Shown: in pieces, positions 12,301 through 23,500 of the stretch
Layout of the letters: every line of letters starts with the position of its first letter
How positions within the stretch are numbered: position 1 is the first letter of the stretch
Assembly: GCF_032362555.1 (NCBI RefSeq)
Contig: NC_083514.1
Location: 5,131,001 to 5,195,000, forward strand
DNA: 64,000 nucleotides
DNA from: Amyelois transitella
Lineage: Eukaryota; Arthropoda; Insecta; Lepidoptera; Pyralidae
Reading direction: 5' to 3'
The notes under the pieces: model-generated
Database searches by the model: none
Told to the model about the DNA's origin: nothing
The model's input: the letters and a program-made list of their open reading frames with translations, nothing else
Program-made: the position numbers and the translations under genes

Positions 12301-15300
12301 TTATTTTGCATGCAGATAGTAACTATGATTTAGATTTAGAGATTTTATGAGGAGGGATTGCCCAAAATTCACAGGGGAACAAATACAAGTGGGATTTTTT
12401 GTTTAATGTGGGCATAGCAATGGCCATTCTCAAATTTTTAGCATAATTCTGATCTGAGAATAAGTTTCACTTTATTTGAAAACACAATTTTTTTGATAGA
12501 AGGAGAATTCTAAAAACAAAGAAAGTAAGATGTCGACAAAGATGAATCTTAAGCGAAAAGTTGTTAAAAAAGAAACCAAATCAGCTAAGAGACCTAAAAC
12601 CAGCTGGGACAGTGAAAAAGCTGATGAAAATGCAGAATATGAGGTAATTTTTTTAAATTCATACATACATACCATCCCGCCTGGTTCCCATTGGTGTAGG
12701 AAAATACTATGGATTTCCATGAAAAGAGTGCAGAGGAAGCGGGAGAGGTCTGTAAGGATTGTAGCAAGTGGAAATCCATAGTCTCTTTTTTTAATTCAGT
12801 ATCATATACTTATTTAATTAGATCTATTTATAACTAATACTTTCTTAATTATTTTACATATTGTAAATTGTTATTGAATTGATTTGAGAGCATTTTTTTA
12901 GGTATATTGTTTTATTTAATTTTATCCTCAGTGAGAAGCAGATAGATTTTGGATAATAAGAACTCCATAATATTAAGAGTGACAAATTCACATTAGCTTT
13001 ATTTTTTGTACAACAACCCACCCTATCTTTGCGCGGGTAGAATTTATACATGTATACCTTCCTCTTGAATCACTCCGAACTTTAAAAGAAACTGCATCAA
13101 AGTCTGTTATGTAGTTTTAAAGATGTAAGCATACATACAGAGAACAGATATAGGCAACAACTTTGCTATATATGTATGCTAAAATTAAATTTGAAATTTA
13201 TTATACACATTTATAAAAACTTTCTTATTTCAGGTTGACCGCATTTTAGAAGTGCATCATAAGAAAAATGGCAAAAGAGAATTTCTTATTCATTGGAAAG
13301 GCTGGTCAAGCAAATTTGACTCTTGGGAACCAGAGAGTCATTTAAACTGTCCAGATTTAATAAAAAGGTTCATGGATAAGGTACATACTATTTGTGTTTC
13401 ATTATTGCTGTCTTTTGTAAATATCAATATTAGAAAACAACATAAACAAATTTAAATTCCAGGTTGGTGCAGCAAGAGCAACAGAGTCACGGAATTTAAG
13501 GGTTGCCCCAGAAACAACAAATCGTTTTACCTTGCAAGCTCCATCTTCAGGACGCAGACTCAGCAAAAGATGTGGTCAACGTCAAAGGTGAGTAAAAGTT
13601 TTTACAACTTTATCAACTTTATAGGGTTTCAATTTATACAGGTAGACGTTGAATAAATGAGCTTTATTAAAACGTATATTACATATTATTATATATTTAT
13701 TTATAATCATTATAAATAATAGAATACTAAACAGCAATTAAATGAAAATCAGAGACCACATCTTTCCAATTGCCACGATCCCTGCACACTTCTTTCGCTT
13801 TTTTTACATTCATGACTCTCTTCATGCAAGCTCGTCGGTTTTGGGTACTCTTGACCTGACCTTTTGCTAGAATGTCTCCAATCTGATCAAGGTACGTTCG
13901 TCTAGGCCTATTTCCACCGCATTTATTCTACTTTTGTGCTTTTTCTGCCACACCCAATCAGTCCCATACATTAGTGTTGGAACCAACACGCCCCTATGCT
14001 GTCTGACGCCAGTATAACCTGATCGTCAGCATAGAAAAGCCATTTGACGAGTAACTCATCCTTAAATCACTTTCAGACTCTTTCAAATTAGTCAAATAAT
14101 TATCCATGAATCGGTTGAACAGATCAGTGACGCAACACATCCCTGTCTAGCCCCTATCTTGATATTAAACCATTCAGTGTGCATCCCGTTAACTCTAACC
14201 ACGCACGTGAATCCTTATCACGGAACTGTTCACCATGCATATCTAGTGCTGACCATAATTCATTCCAATCTACTCCACTTTTCAATTTTCGTGTGGAAAA
14301 ATCCCTAATTCGCAAAACAAATGGTAAGCAACGTGTTATTTTCATTCATTTAAAACTTTTTCTTTTAAACTATAAACTATGGGTGGTGCGATAAAGTGCA
14401 CATGTATACAACAAAATACATACATTAGTAGCAGACCATAGGCCGATCCTTCTCATCCTTCGGGACCTTCCAGTCATGGTCTCGCTGCCGAGGAGAACAT
14501 CGAAAATAAACGACTAGACGAAATTCAGAGAGCAGCTTGAGGGCTACAAGGCCAGCGTCCGTACCAGTTGTGTGATCCTGTTGCCCAAACCGGGCAAAGA
14601 CCACCGCAAGCCGGAATGTTACCGGCCGATTACGCTCTTCAGCGCCCTTTCGAAGGTGTTCGAGAAACTGCTGTTCGGCTTCATACTGCCGTATATGTTC
14701 GGGTTTCCGCCCGAACATTCGATGACGCTCTAGATCGCCAGACTCCTTGTCGAGATCTCGGCCGCCGCCAACAACAAGAAGGAGAACGTGGCTGTCGTGC
14801 TCCTCGGCAATGAGAAGGCATTGGACAGAGTATTGCACGAGGGTTTGTTGTACAAACAGTCGAACAGCCCCCTACCTGAAGAACCGCAAGATCCTGAGCG
14901 CAAGATCCGGGTGGCGGTCAAATACCCGTCAGGGCTGGTGTTCCCCAGGGCAGCTGTCTGAATCCGGCCTCCTACGCCGCGTACACCGATGACATTCCGG
15001 TCGCCGATGGAGTCAAACTGGCACTCTACGCTGACAACGCAGCGTACTTCGCGGCGTCAATGAACGCGCCAAGAAAATCCAGAAGGCCCTCGACGCCCTG
15101 CCAGACTAGCTCCATAAGTGGGACTGTCGGTAAATGTGGCGAAAACGTAGGCCCTCATCACCGGGAACACCGCCCCTGAAGCTCTTCGGGAAGGACGTTA
15201 CGTGGCAGCCACACATCACCTATCTCGGGGTCAAGATCGACCGTGGACTTCGCGTAAAGGGCCACGTCGACTCAGTGGTGCAAGCTGTGAAGATGGCCAG

Positions 15301-18300
15301 TCGCCGTCGTCGGGGCCCCACGGTACGTGAGGAACGCGACGATCCAGCGGGACCTCAAATGGGAAGGCCTGGACACATTCATTTCGCGTCTGGCCAGTGA
15401 CATGTTTGGCAGGGCGGACAGGTCGGCGCACTCACATCACGTGGGGATCGCCTGTCCACGCTTGCCCGTCGGACCGATGACACTGGCCATCACCAAAAGA
15501 GGCCATTATCACACCGAGCATTACTGCAGGCGCCGTGACCGCGGCGCCCATTGAACACAGGATAGGAAGACCGAATAGGCTATTTTACACCATGTAAAAA
15601 AAAATATAAAAATGCACGTATCTTATAGATTTTGTAAAAAATAAAAGAAAAACATCGATCATTATTCATAAAAGTGCAATATGGATTTTATAATTCAATT
15701 TAAAAAATCCTCTTTTTTAATCTGTTCTTCAAAAGTCGAAAACGCTATCCGCCATGTTGGGTACTGACGTGACGTCATACTTTTAGTAAACAAATATCGA
15801 ATCGAAAACATATTGATGATGTCAGGCTCTGTTTATTTTGAAATTTTAAAATTTCTATCACGTTTTTGGGTTTTTACTCTTTAATAATTTAATAGAATCA
15901 TGGAAGACGGTTTTGTGAAAGCAGACAATATAAATCTACCGAGGATTAATACGTTGATGGTGGCGAAATTTTTTGCGTCCATAACATAACCTAAAAGTAA
16001 GTACTCAAAGGTTGTTGGTGTTATATTAACATGACTTGTTGTTACTTTACTATTTACAATGAATGCTAACTTACATCAAAGTGGTCTTCACAGAAATACA
16101 ATCTTGATTTTGTAGACAATGCCTTTGGATCTCTTCTTGCTAATTTCAACCAAGTGTTTCTCATTTTAATATCACTTGGCAGTGGAATCCACAATTTTTC
16201 TGGTGTTTTTATACTTGTATTCTTGCATTCAGGAACAAGACACCAACAATATGTATTGTAATTCATTATTACAAAAATCTTTTTACTTTAGTCTTACGTA
16301 GAGCCGTATTGTTTACTAAAAGTATGACGTCACGAGTCAAAACAGCATGGCGGATGGCGTTTTCGCGCGAAAATACAAAATCATAAATAATAAATCGTTT
16401 TTAGAGCACTTTTCGGCTTCAAAAAATTTTAATAAAAATTCTATAGGTATAACACAGTCTCAGGATTGATTTAAAACAGTTTTCAAAAAAGAGTGTAATA
16501 GCCTATTAGTGGCCGCCACGGCCACGCCAGCGACCTGCTTACCGCAGCAGGTAGCGAAGAAGTCTGCTGAAGAGGGCCACAACCCTGAGTAGCATTCTCG
16601 CAATATAATCAAATAACTTCGCAAACATCCGGTCATTAACTTTTGTGTTATTGTGTTAAAAATGGCACATTGCATACCAAAAAAAGTTAAGCCAATCATA
16701 TATAACAGCCTAGTTAAGTCTCACATTAAATATTTAATTGACATATGGGGATCCGCTGCTCAAACTAACTTGATAAGGTTACGGACTTCTCAAAATAAAA
16801 TTATCAAAGCCTTGTTCCACTATCCTTTGCGCACTCCTACTAAACAACTTTATGAAAAAACTAAATTATTCACTATTTAACAACTTTATACATATAAGAC
16901 ATGCATTTTGATTAGGAAAATAACTACAAACAAGACAAAATCTAACATACAACTAAAGCCCAAGAAATACACAATCTTAGAATAAAAAATAAAAATTTAA
17001 TAATCCCTAGAACCAACTGTACAACAAGTTGCCTATTGAACTTAGAACAAGTATGAGCATAAATGTATTTAAGAAAAAACTTAGACTACACATCGCAACC
17101 ACTACCATATGATTAATTTGTGATTTGTAAATATTTTTTGATGTACTCATCTCATTTTAAGTGGAATATAATTTCTTTATGAGAATAAAGTTCTTTAAAC
17201 CTTGACCAAGCATGGGAAATCCGCTCAAAAGCTGTTGACGGTTTACGGGGACTCTGCCCCTGGAAAAACCATGGTTGAAATTAAACACCTAACTATTTTT
17301 TCTTTTGCCTACAACCCATGCCTCTAAGTCTGATGCATATCATAACATGTTACAGTTAAACGTTTTATATAGGAGTACTACTAACCTTTGACCGTAGTTT
17401 CGCCCGCGCGAATTTAACCTTTTAGCCGCCATGATGCACGGCAATAAAATGTGCCCCTAGCGCCAACACTATTATTTATGCCAAAACTTTAGAGTTTTGA
17501 CACATCATTTCGATAAAAAGACAATTTTGAAAATAGTGCAATTACATAGAAGGAGGTGGCGGCGGCACTGGGAGCAATGGTGGTGGGGGTGGCACAATAA
17601 AACAATATGAGAATAAATAATTATATACAGCCTTGGCCAAAAGTATTAGGCACCCCCAACTTTTATTAAAATAATGAAGTAAAACAACTTTTATTTTCTA
17701 TATTTATTTATTTCTTAAAAATTAGGTTAATATAAACAAGAAAAGCTTAAAATCTAGTAGGTCCACCTTTAGATTTTATTACTGCACTGATTCGAGCCGG
17801 CATGCTGCATACTAACTTTGTACACTCATTCCTAGAAATACTGTTCCATTCTTAAACTAATGCATTTTTAATGCACTTTTTGATGAAATACAATGCTCCT
17901 TGATCCTCTGCTTTAAAATACCCCAAAGATGCTCAATTGGGTTGAGGTCTGGAGACTGCATCGGCCAATCCAGCACCTCAATATTATTTTCAACAAACCA
18001 ACGCATCACAATCCCTGACTTATAACACGGTGCGTTGTCTTGCTGAAAAATGACGCCGTCTAGGTTGGTGTCACCGTAAATGCTTATTAGCGATGGTATT
18101 AGAGGAGTTTTGAGTACTTGGATGTACTTTTCACTGTTCATACGACCTTCACAAACAAACATTTCACCAACGCCATCGACAGCCATGCAGCCCCAGATCA
18201 TAATGCTACCTCTGCCGTGCTTGCCAGTAGGTACAACGCAATCTGCATGGTATTCTGCGCCCATACGTCGCCTCACAAAGGTCACACCCGGTGTCCCAAA

Positions 18301-20522
18301 AACCTGGTTGAGGAAAAAACAATACCTATTAGGAAATTGATTATAATTTGTAATATTAGAGTGGAACTAAAAAGGAAACGTTCTTAATTATAAGAAAACT
18401 ACTAGAATTGACTCACCTTAAAGTTAGATTCATCAGACCACACCACATTAGACCAATCTTCCTCTGTGAAATGTTGGTACTGTAAAGCTATTCTAGGCGC
18501 TTCTTTTAATTAGTTTCTGACAGCCTAGGCTTCTTCCTGGCTTTGCACCCTTTTAGGCCTGCTTCCCCGAGTCTTCTTGTGTCGGTTTGCGAACTTATTG
18601 ACTTTCCAGCTTCATCTGACAAGGCAGCAGCAAGCGCGGATGAAGTTTTCTTCCTATTTTTCAGTGACTCTCGAACCAATTTTCTATCTTTGCGATCCGT
18701 AGTCACACGTTTTCGGCCTGCTCGTGGTTTGTCGTTGTGGGTACCGGTCTCAGTTAACCGTTTGATGGCCGACTGTACAGCGCAACGCGAACATTTTACC
18801 AACTTGGCAATTTCTTTCTGGGATCGCCCTTGTTCGTGTAAAACTTCAATTTTCACTCGATTTTCAATAGTAATTTTACTTTTTTTGGGCATTTTAGAAT
18901 TAATATGATGTCAATTTGTCGCTCAAAAAAAATTACAGCTCGTTTACTAGTTGAAGTCTAGAACACAACTGGTCATATAATCACTGATGAGATTACAAAA
19001 AACTGAAATCTTTTGTTTTCGGTGACCAGGGTTTTTCATGACCTCAAAATATGCCACCTACTGCGCCAGGTAACGTTTTATGACCCTGACAATACATTAA
19101 AGATAAGTATTTATTCATTGTTTCAATAGTAAACATGCATTGTGTATTTTTAAGGGGTGCCTAAAACTTTTGGCCAAGGCTGTAGATTAAATATGAAATA
19201 AAACATTTTAAAGACTGAATTATAAGATTTTAAAGGCATTATAATGATTTGAATGCTAAATTAATCACCTGTGAAAAATACTTCGATACAAAATAATACA
19301 TAAACAATACTATACCATAGACTAAAAATAATATAAAAATCTATCAAATATCGATTTACCCCATCCCTATGGTTGTATATATTCAACTGCGGCGCTTAAT
19401 TAATGGAGAAACGGTGAAGTTGCTAGTGATTGCCAGTACCAGCTTTTCGATAAGTAATCTTATTGGAAGTTAAAATTATAGCTGTCTTTAAGTATATCTA
19501 CGACTCTACGTGTATTGTAACGATTAGTTAATACTAAATTGTTTTTTTATATAAAAGTTAATAATTATTTAATTTACTTAGGTAACATTGGTAAAAAGTT
19601 TTAGTTTTATTTATACTGACAATGATTGATTTCATTAGTGAAACAGCTCTAATTTTATACAAATTGATTTGTGGCAAAATGGAAAAACCTACTATTATTA
19701 CTTATCGTACAATTACCCTCACTATCATCACAGATTGCTCGTTTGTGACGTCACTGGCGGTTGAATATATGCAACTACGGCGTTGGTCGGTTAAGATAAT
19801 ATGAGATGGGCTAGTGTTGTACACTTAGCTTGTTTTAGTAATAACTAAAATAACTAAATAGTTTTTCTTTAAAGCGCAGTTTGTAGACATACATTTTTCG
19901 GTTTTAAGTAAACAAAATATTATTTTTTTATTGATATTTCATTAATTTACAATATATCTTGCGTTAAGTATGGGAGGTATAGAAATATGGATAATCGATT
20001 GGGTACATCACTGCTGTTGGATTTATGCAACTGTGGCTGTGCATTCATACAAAATTTTTTGATGATGCGGATTGCTTTCACATGTTTCTTTATTTGAAAT
20101 TTTACTCATACCTCAAGTGATAAAAGGAAGTAGTAAGGAATAAGACAGTCTTATTTTGAACTTAACCTTAATACCATAATTTATTATTTATAATTTACTT
20201 TCTGGATGCGTTACAACTAACAACAGAAATTTTGTTGTATATATACAACTGTGGCGCTAAGGACACAAACTGAATTTGTTGAATATACATATACAACTGC
20301 GGCGGTTAATGGGTTAACCCATTAACCGCCGCAGTTGTATATATATAACTATAGTTTTGACCGGGATGAAACTTACCATACTCTTAATTTTATTTACGCA
20401 AAATTCAAGAGACAACAAACAAACAAATACACTTATTTGCATTTTTAATATTAGTTTGGATATATGTACCCTAATGACCCTTTTATTTTCTTTTCAGAGT
20501 TCGCTATGACAATGCAGAATGA
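6361..20522 (+). CDS. Double-chromodomain protein
   Basis: Seven exons join in frame to 309 residues: 6361-6633, 11818-11889, 11993-12136, 12500-12643, 13234-13380, 13463-13587, 20498-20522, all with GT-AG ends. Exon 1 is acidic/Ser-rich with a Lys-rich end, like a disordered tail. Exon 2 is short and acidic. Exon 3 is a chromodomain (VDKVVDSKKIKGKLHYLIRW, KGYSADSDTWEPE). Exon 4 is a Lys-rich linker ending EYE. Exon 5 is a second chromodomain (VDRILEVHHKKNGKREFLIH, WKGWSSKFDSWEPE). Exon 6 is basic (GRRLSKRCGQRQ); exon 7 adds RVRYDNAE and stop. Aromatic-cage positions look kept (FFE/EYE before V, W of RWKGY/HWKGW, W of TWEPE/SWEPE), so both domains may bind methyl-lysine as HP1, Polycomb and CDY proteins do. 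There is no chromoshadow domain. It is probably a nuclear chromatin reader. The exon 4 acceptor is ambiguous by one codon (NAGNAG). I cannot assign a named orthologue. Confidence 0.85.
6887..11012. mobile_element. 4.1-kb TIR DNA transposon in chromodomain intron 1 (Sola-like candidate)
   Basis: The left end GGGTACTTCTCTACTAATGG and the reverse complement of the right end GGGTGATTCTCCACTATCGG match at about 21 of the first 26 positions. Both sides are flanked by ATAT (6883-6886 and 11013-11016), a 4-bp duplication. The interior carries a long transposase-like frame on the minus strand (7583-10185) and at least seven full or partial copies of CAGGGGACTG in either orientation, clustered near the ends. 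A 4-bp duplication plus this type of transposase fits the Sola superfamily best from memory, but the assignment is an inference. It occupies almost all of intron 1. Confidence 0.75.
7583..10185 (-). pseudogene. DDE-like transposase with one frameshift
   Basis: Two overlapping frames make one protein of about 867 residues: 10185 to about 8390, then 8398 to 7583. The N-terminal 160 residues are Lys/Arg/Glu-rich, likely coiled coil and DNA-binding. A Cys/His-rich block follows (TCLCVTHANIDLKL, then CCDRYNVECLSRKCLVC). The catalytic-like core has HMDFSENYCTKYGEEIQPFH, then FLSDGPVTQYRNKTMFF, then SWNYSEAGHGKG; the second frame resumes at DGVGATCKRTADAV. This order (DFxENY, SDGxxxQYRNK, HGKGxxDGVG) recurs in transposase-derived insect proteins. 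The break right after HGKG is explained by one missing base. The C-terminal part has an acidic Ser-rich linker and a small beta-rich segment (YNCGDYVLVKLQ). No other stop interrupts it, so it is young or the frameshift is a sequencing error. It is antisense to the host gene. Confidence 0.75.
11405..11695 (-). mobile_element. Short non-autonomous Helitron
   Basis: On the minus strand it begins TCTATACTAATATTATAAAG at 11695 and ends CTAG at 11405, followed by T. Its first 25 bases are tandemly repeated (11646-11670 and 11671-11695). It is related to the 700-bp copies at 24662 and 51087. Confidence 0.75.
12240..12450. repeat. Insect repeat fragment in chromodomain intron 3
   Basis: GACTGACTGACTGATCTATT, followed by ACGCACAG and a GCATGCAGATAG block, matches the layout of a common lepidopteran interspersed repeat. 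It lies between exons 3 and 4 and is non-coding. Confidence 0.4.
12690..12785 (+). mobile_element. Degenerate LINE 3'-end fragment
   Basis: The block at 12728-12785 (GTAAGGATTGTAGCAAGTGG, then TAGTCTC) is a decayed copy of the LINE tail found intact at 34495-34575. It sits in chromodomain intron 4. Confidence 0.4.
13742..14005 (-). mobile_element. LINE 3'-end fragment (same family as 32117)
   Basis: On the minus strand this reads the C-terminal end of the reverse-transcriptase protein seen at 32136-32624, with stops and gaps. It is in chromodomain intron 6, the gene's last intron. Confidence 0.7.
14425..15600 (+). mobile_element. Decayed Jockey-type LINE reverse transcriptase
   Basis: Pieces of a non-LTR reverse transcriptase occur in order in shifting frames: LLPKPGKDHRKPECYRPIT (about 14578-14640), the catalytic region LALYADNAAYF (about 15018-15050, where the usual YADD is YADN), and the RT tail LKLFGKDVTWQPHITYLGVK (about 15175-15235), then RNATIQRDLKWEGLDTFI (from 15330). 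The stretch is far more GC-rich than its surroundings and ends in an A-rich tail after 15590. Several frameshifts and stops make it dead. The YADD change to YADN would by itself remove polymerase activity. Confidence 0.75.
15738..16364 (-). mobile_element. THAP-domain DNA element, copy 1
   Basis: Inverted terminal regions of about 55 bp: GAAAACGCTATCCGCCATG at 15738 and its near reverse complement ending at 16364. Both continue into GTGACGTCATACTTTTAGTA before the interior. A THAP exon lies on the minus strand (16066-16266). Related to 52574-53646. It may be a P-element-like or other THAP transposon; the outer borders are not certain. Confidence 0.6.
16066..16266 (-). pseudogene. THAP zinc-finger exon of a DNA element
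   Basis: The frame reads CLVPECKNTSIKTPEKLW, then WLKLARRDPKAL and YFCEDHFDV. This gives the C2-CH zinc ligands of a THAP DNA-binding domain, with the invariant Trp and Pro. The frame runs into GAT/GTAAGT, a perfect splice donor, exactly where the copy at 53219 also has one. No transposase body follows in this copy. Confidence 0.7.
16653..17255 (+). mobile_element. LINE reverse-transcriptase tail and 3' end
   Basis: At 16653-16880 the frame KVKPIIYNSLVKSHIKYLID, then IWGSAAQTNL and SQNKIIKALFHYPLRT, is the C-terminal part of a non-LTR reverse transcriptase. It then decays, keeping a 3' end with GAGAATAAAGTTCTTTAAACC (17180-17205) that recurs at 22005-22025. Confidence 0.65.
17628..19182 (-). 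mobile_element. Tc1-type transposon, 1555 bp
   Basis: Terminal inverted repeats begin CAGCCTTGGCCAAAAGTATT at 17628; the right end at 19182 is the reverse complement with one early difference (AGTTTT). Both continue into AGGCACCCC. TA dinucleotides flank both ends. Length and layout are typical of Tc1 elements. It sits in the last chromodomain intron. Confidence 0.92.
17857..18892 (-). pseudogene. Tc1 transposase, DD34E kept, one frameshift, apparent intron
   Basis: The N-terminal frame (18892-18506) has two helix-turn-helix-like units: MPKKSKITIENRVKIEVLHE, QGRSQKEIAKLVKCSR, then RPRAGRKR-like basic linker and a second domain. The middle (about 18495-18417) reads ALQYQHFTEEDWSNVVWSDE in another frame, giving the first Asp. 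A segment with GTGAGT...CAG ends (18416-18304, 113 nt) interrupts before VFGTPGVTFVRRRMG. The last frame (18285-17857) gives QQDNAPCY and WPMQSPDLNPIEHLWG, with 34 residues between Asp and Glu, so the DD34E set is kept. One frameshift near 18500 breaks the reading. Cut-and-paste transposase function is known for the family; this copy is probably inactive. Confidence 0.85.
19200..20345. repeat. Region with repeated CAACTGCGGCG motif and palindrome
   Basis: Variants of TATACAACTGCGGCG occur near 19376, 19764, 20025, 20238, 20289 and, inverted, 20321. The spacing and the final palindrome suggest the end-proximal repeats of one or more TTAA-target DNA elements. No coding frame of note. Confidence 0.45.
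20289..20342. repeat. Perfect 54-bp palindrome centred on TTAA
   Basis: The 27-bp halves are exact reverse complements with no spacer; the centre is GGGTTAACCC (20311-20320). The right half starts CCCATTAACCGCCGCAGTTG. This is what two piggyBac-like ends sharing one TTAA would look like. Confidence 0.9.
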
Positions 20523-23500
20523 AACTTAAATGCTAAGAAGAAAAGATAATAGAGACATTCATATGAATTATTATTGTTTAAAATTCTGTATGAGCAGTAA
20601 AGTGTAAAAGAGCTAGTTAGATAATGTATCAGTAAGGCTTGTATGGTTTTGAAAAATTAAAAAAAAATCTATACATACATATAATAATAATGTAAGGTAC
20701 CTTTGCATAATTTTTGATCCTAATACCACATTCTTTGACAATAATACCATTGACAAGGTTGCCTATTTCAGATGTTTACCAAAAAGTTAGAAAAAAACCT
20801 TGTCAATGATCAGTGTCTAGTTCATCTTAGAAATTATTGAATTAATGGCTTGCGTGTATTAAATCCATTATTTATTCAAATTATAAATTTTTGTAGCCAT
20901 AGGTTGTTTGTACAACACCAACCTGCATTGCCTTATAGCAAGGTTCATATTATATCTAAGGTTAAATATATAATTATGTGGGTACTTCATTATTATTATT
21001 CTATGCTATATTTGTCAAAGTGAAATGGCATGCATGCGAGTTTCAATTTTTAATTTAAAAAATAATTCAAATGGATGAATTATCTTATCCATTGACTATT
21101 GAAAACATAGACTGTCAAATACTAGACAAACATTGTATGAGAGACTTGCCTGTATCTTTAGGGTTTGAATTACAAAGTTGAGTGTTATACCGAGTTATTA
21201 TAATAGATGAATTATAATAACTCGGTTTATTGCAATCATTTAACCATTGGTATTGGTAGATTTAATTGATTTTTATCTCTCGTCCAACCCCCGTAGTATG
21301 GCACACGACGCCTTTTTTATCGCAGGAATTACTATCGCTGTCCTGTTTCTCGTCATAATAAGAAGCGAAACAGCGTGCTTTGGGTTAAGTCAAGACTGCT
21401 TACCACTATAGAGGTATGATTTTTTTTTATAAATTGGTGCACAAACCCGATTATGGCTAAAGCTAGATTTTAAACTAGCGAATTTTGATTATAACATTCA
21501 TTTGTTGTGCCACGACTATAATATTCATTTCGGTTTGCTAGTCCAAAAATTTTATTTACAAATTTCATAGATTGCGTAACTGGATATTTTTTTAATTTAC
21601 CTATATCAACCAGTTTTAAATAGTATTAAGAAAAAAAACATAGAATAATAGAAAGCCTTTCAAATGCAATTTATAGAACATATAAAATATTTATATTCAG
21701 ATTTTGACGTTGAATGTAGATCTAATGTGTTTTTATCTTAAGTATATATGTCACTGAAAATAACAATAACCGCTAGATTATAAACTTCCTAGAAAATTCA
21801 TCTTTATCATCTTCGTAGAATTCAAAATGAGAACCTTCCGTTCACATTTTCGTAAATTTAACAATTTGAAAATTTCATGGTAAATTTGTAAACTTACGAA
21901 TATCCGTTCGTTAGAGTCTAAATGGTTCGACCAGTTAAAAACGTGCTTTTAATTTTACTACTACTACTTACTCATCTCATTTTAAGTGGAATATAATTTC
22001 TTTTTGAGAATAAAGTTCTTTAAACCTTAACCAAGCATGAAAAACCGCTCAAAAGCTGTTGACGGTTTACGGAGACTTTTTTAAAATAGGGCAAATAATA
22101 CACAGCTCTCTGATTGGTCAATGTTTCATGTGTCGACATTGGCAGTTTCTATGTCGCTTATGGTACACTATGGTAGTAAACTTAAGTTACAAAATAAAAC
22201 TATTTTCCGATTCAAAACAGTAGCAACATTTAAAATTTTATAAAAACACTAGAAACCGATTGGTTTATGTTCAATAGCGATGGTGGAGGAGAGAAAGGAG
22301 ATGGTATTTAACCAATCAGAGCGCATGTCGTTTGGTTATTGCTCATTATTTTATTCGAGAGTTCAGATCAGAATCCTACAAATAAACTTGCGGTTATTGT
22401 TATTTTCCGGTGACAATATACATTATTATAAACTGGTACCTACTCACTCATTAAGAAACGCATAAAAAGGGGACCCTGAGTACACAAACATTATACGCAA
22501 TTCGAAAAAGAAAATTTCCTTATGATCCCATTGTTGACATATGACTCAACCTGCCACCGCTGGTACCAAACGAGGGATCCTTTTTTTATGATAGGATAAG
22601 TGATGTGGCCAGATAAAAATGTTGTATTGTAGAATTGCACTAAAAGTTACATTTTTTTTATTCAAGTACATTGTATGTGAAATGGTGTGAGAGTAGATTT
22701 AAATAAATGTGTATAAAATATATGTATTTTTTCTTACCCGAAAAATAAAATATGGATATTCGTGCCTATGGATGAGACGACTGAGAACCATAGCTCGTAA
22801 AATGGTTGTGGGATTATTTTTTATGATGAGCAATTAGAAGTGTCTGAAGGCTAAGGACCTCAAATGTTAATCTCTTAGATTCTGAGTAATCAGACATCAA
22901 AAGAAAAATATTTTAAAAAATTAATTTAAAAAAAATATTTAATGAACACAAAAACTTGGCGATGAAGATACAGTAAGAAAGTAAGTAAATGCTTTATTAT
23001 TAAAACAGTAGTACAGTACAAAGGCGAGCTTATCCCTAAGTGAGATTTTTCCAGCCAACCTACAATAAGAGGATCGCATACTAGAATCAAGGCAAGGTTG
23101 AACGACAGTTTATTTAGGAGGTATGATGCTAAAGACTTAAACCAATTCTAGACTCAAGAAAGAATTTATTAAGATTATTTTTAAAGGAATTAGAAGAAGG
23201 GGACAATATGATATTAAAAATTGTTTGTACATGCTTATCTCAGGAACTACTAAACGGATTCCAATGATTTTACTTAATTTAACAAATTTAGGCTAGCCCC
23301 CGCAGCTTGGTACGTGCGGCGCTGCTTTCATCGCGCGTAAAACTATCGCTGTTTTGCTTTTTATTATGAAGTAAATTATGAGTGTAGCCCCGAGCGTCCT
23401 CTAGTAATAAATATGTAAATAAGATACATTTTGGATATAAACTAACTGATGTCTGCAACTTTCGCGTGAATGAACGATTTCGATAAGGAGTCAAATTATA

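Noticed and set aside
14154..14394. Frames of 63-71 codons on both strands
   Set aside because: Short, overlapping on opposite strands and without recognisable domains in a repeat-rich intron.
21298..21414. 38-codon hydrophobic frame MAHDAFFIAGITIAV
   Set aside because: It looks like a small membrane protein, but a similar segment at 23290 lacks the frame, so it is probably part of a dispersed repeat.
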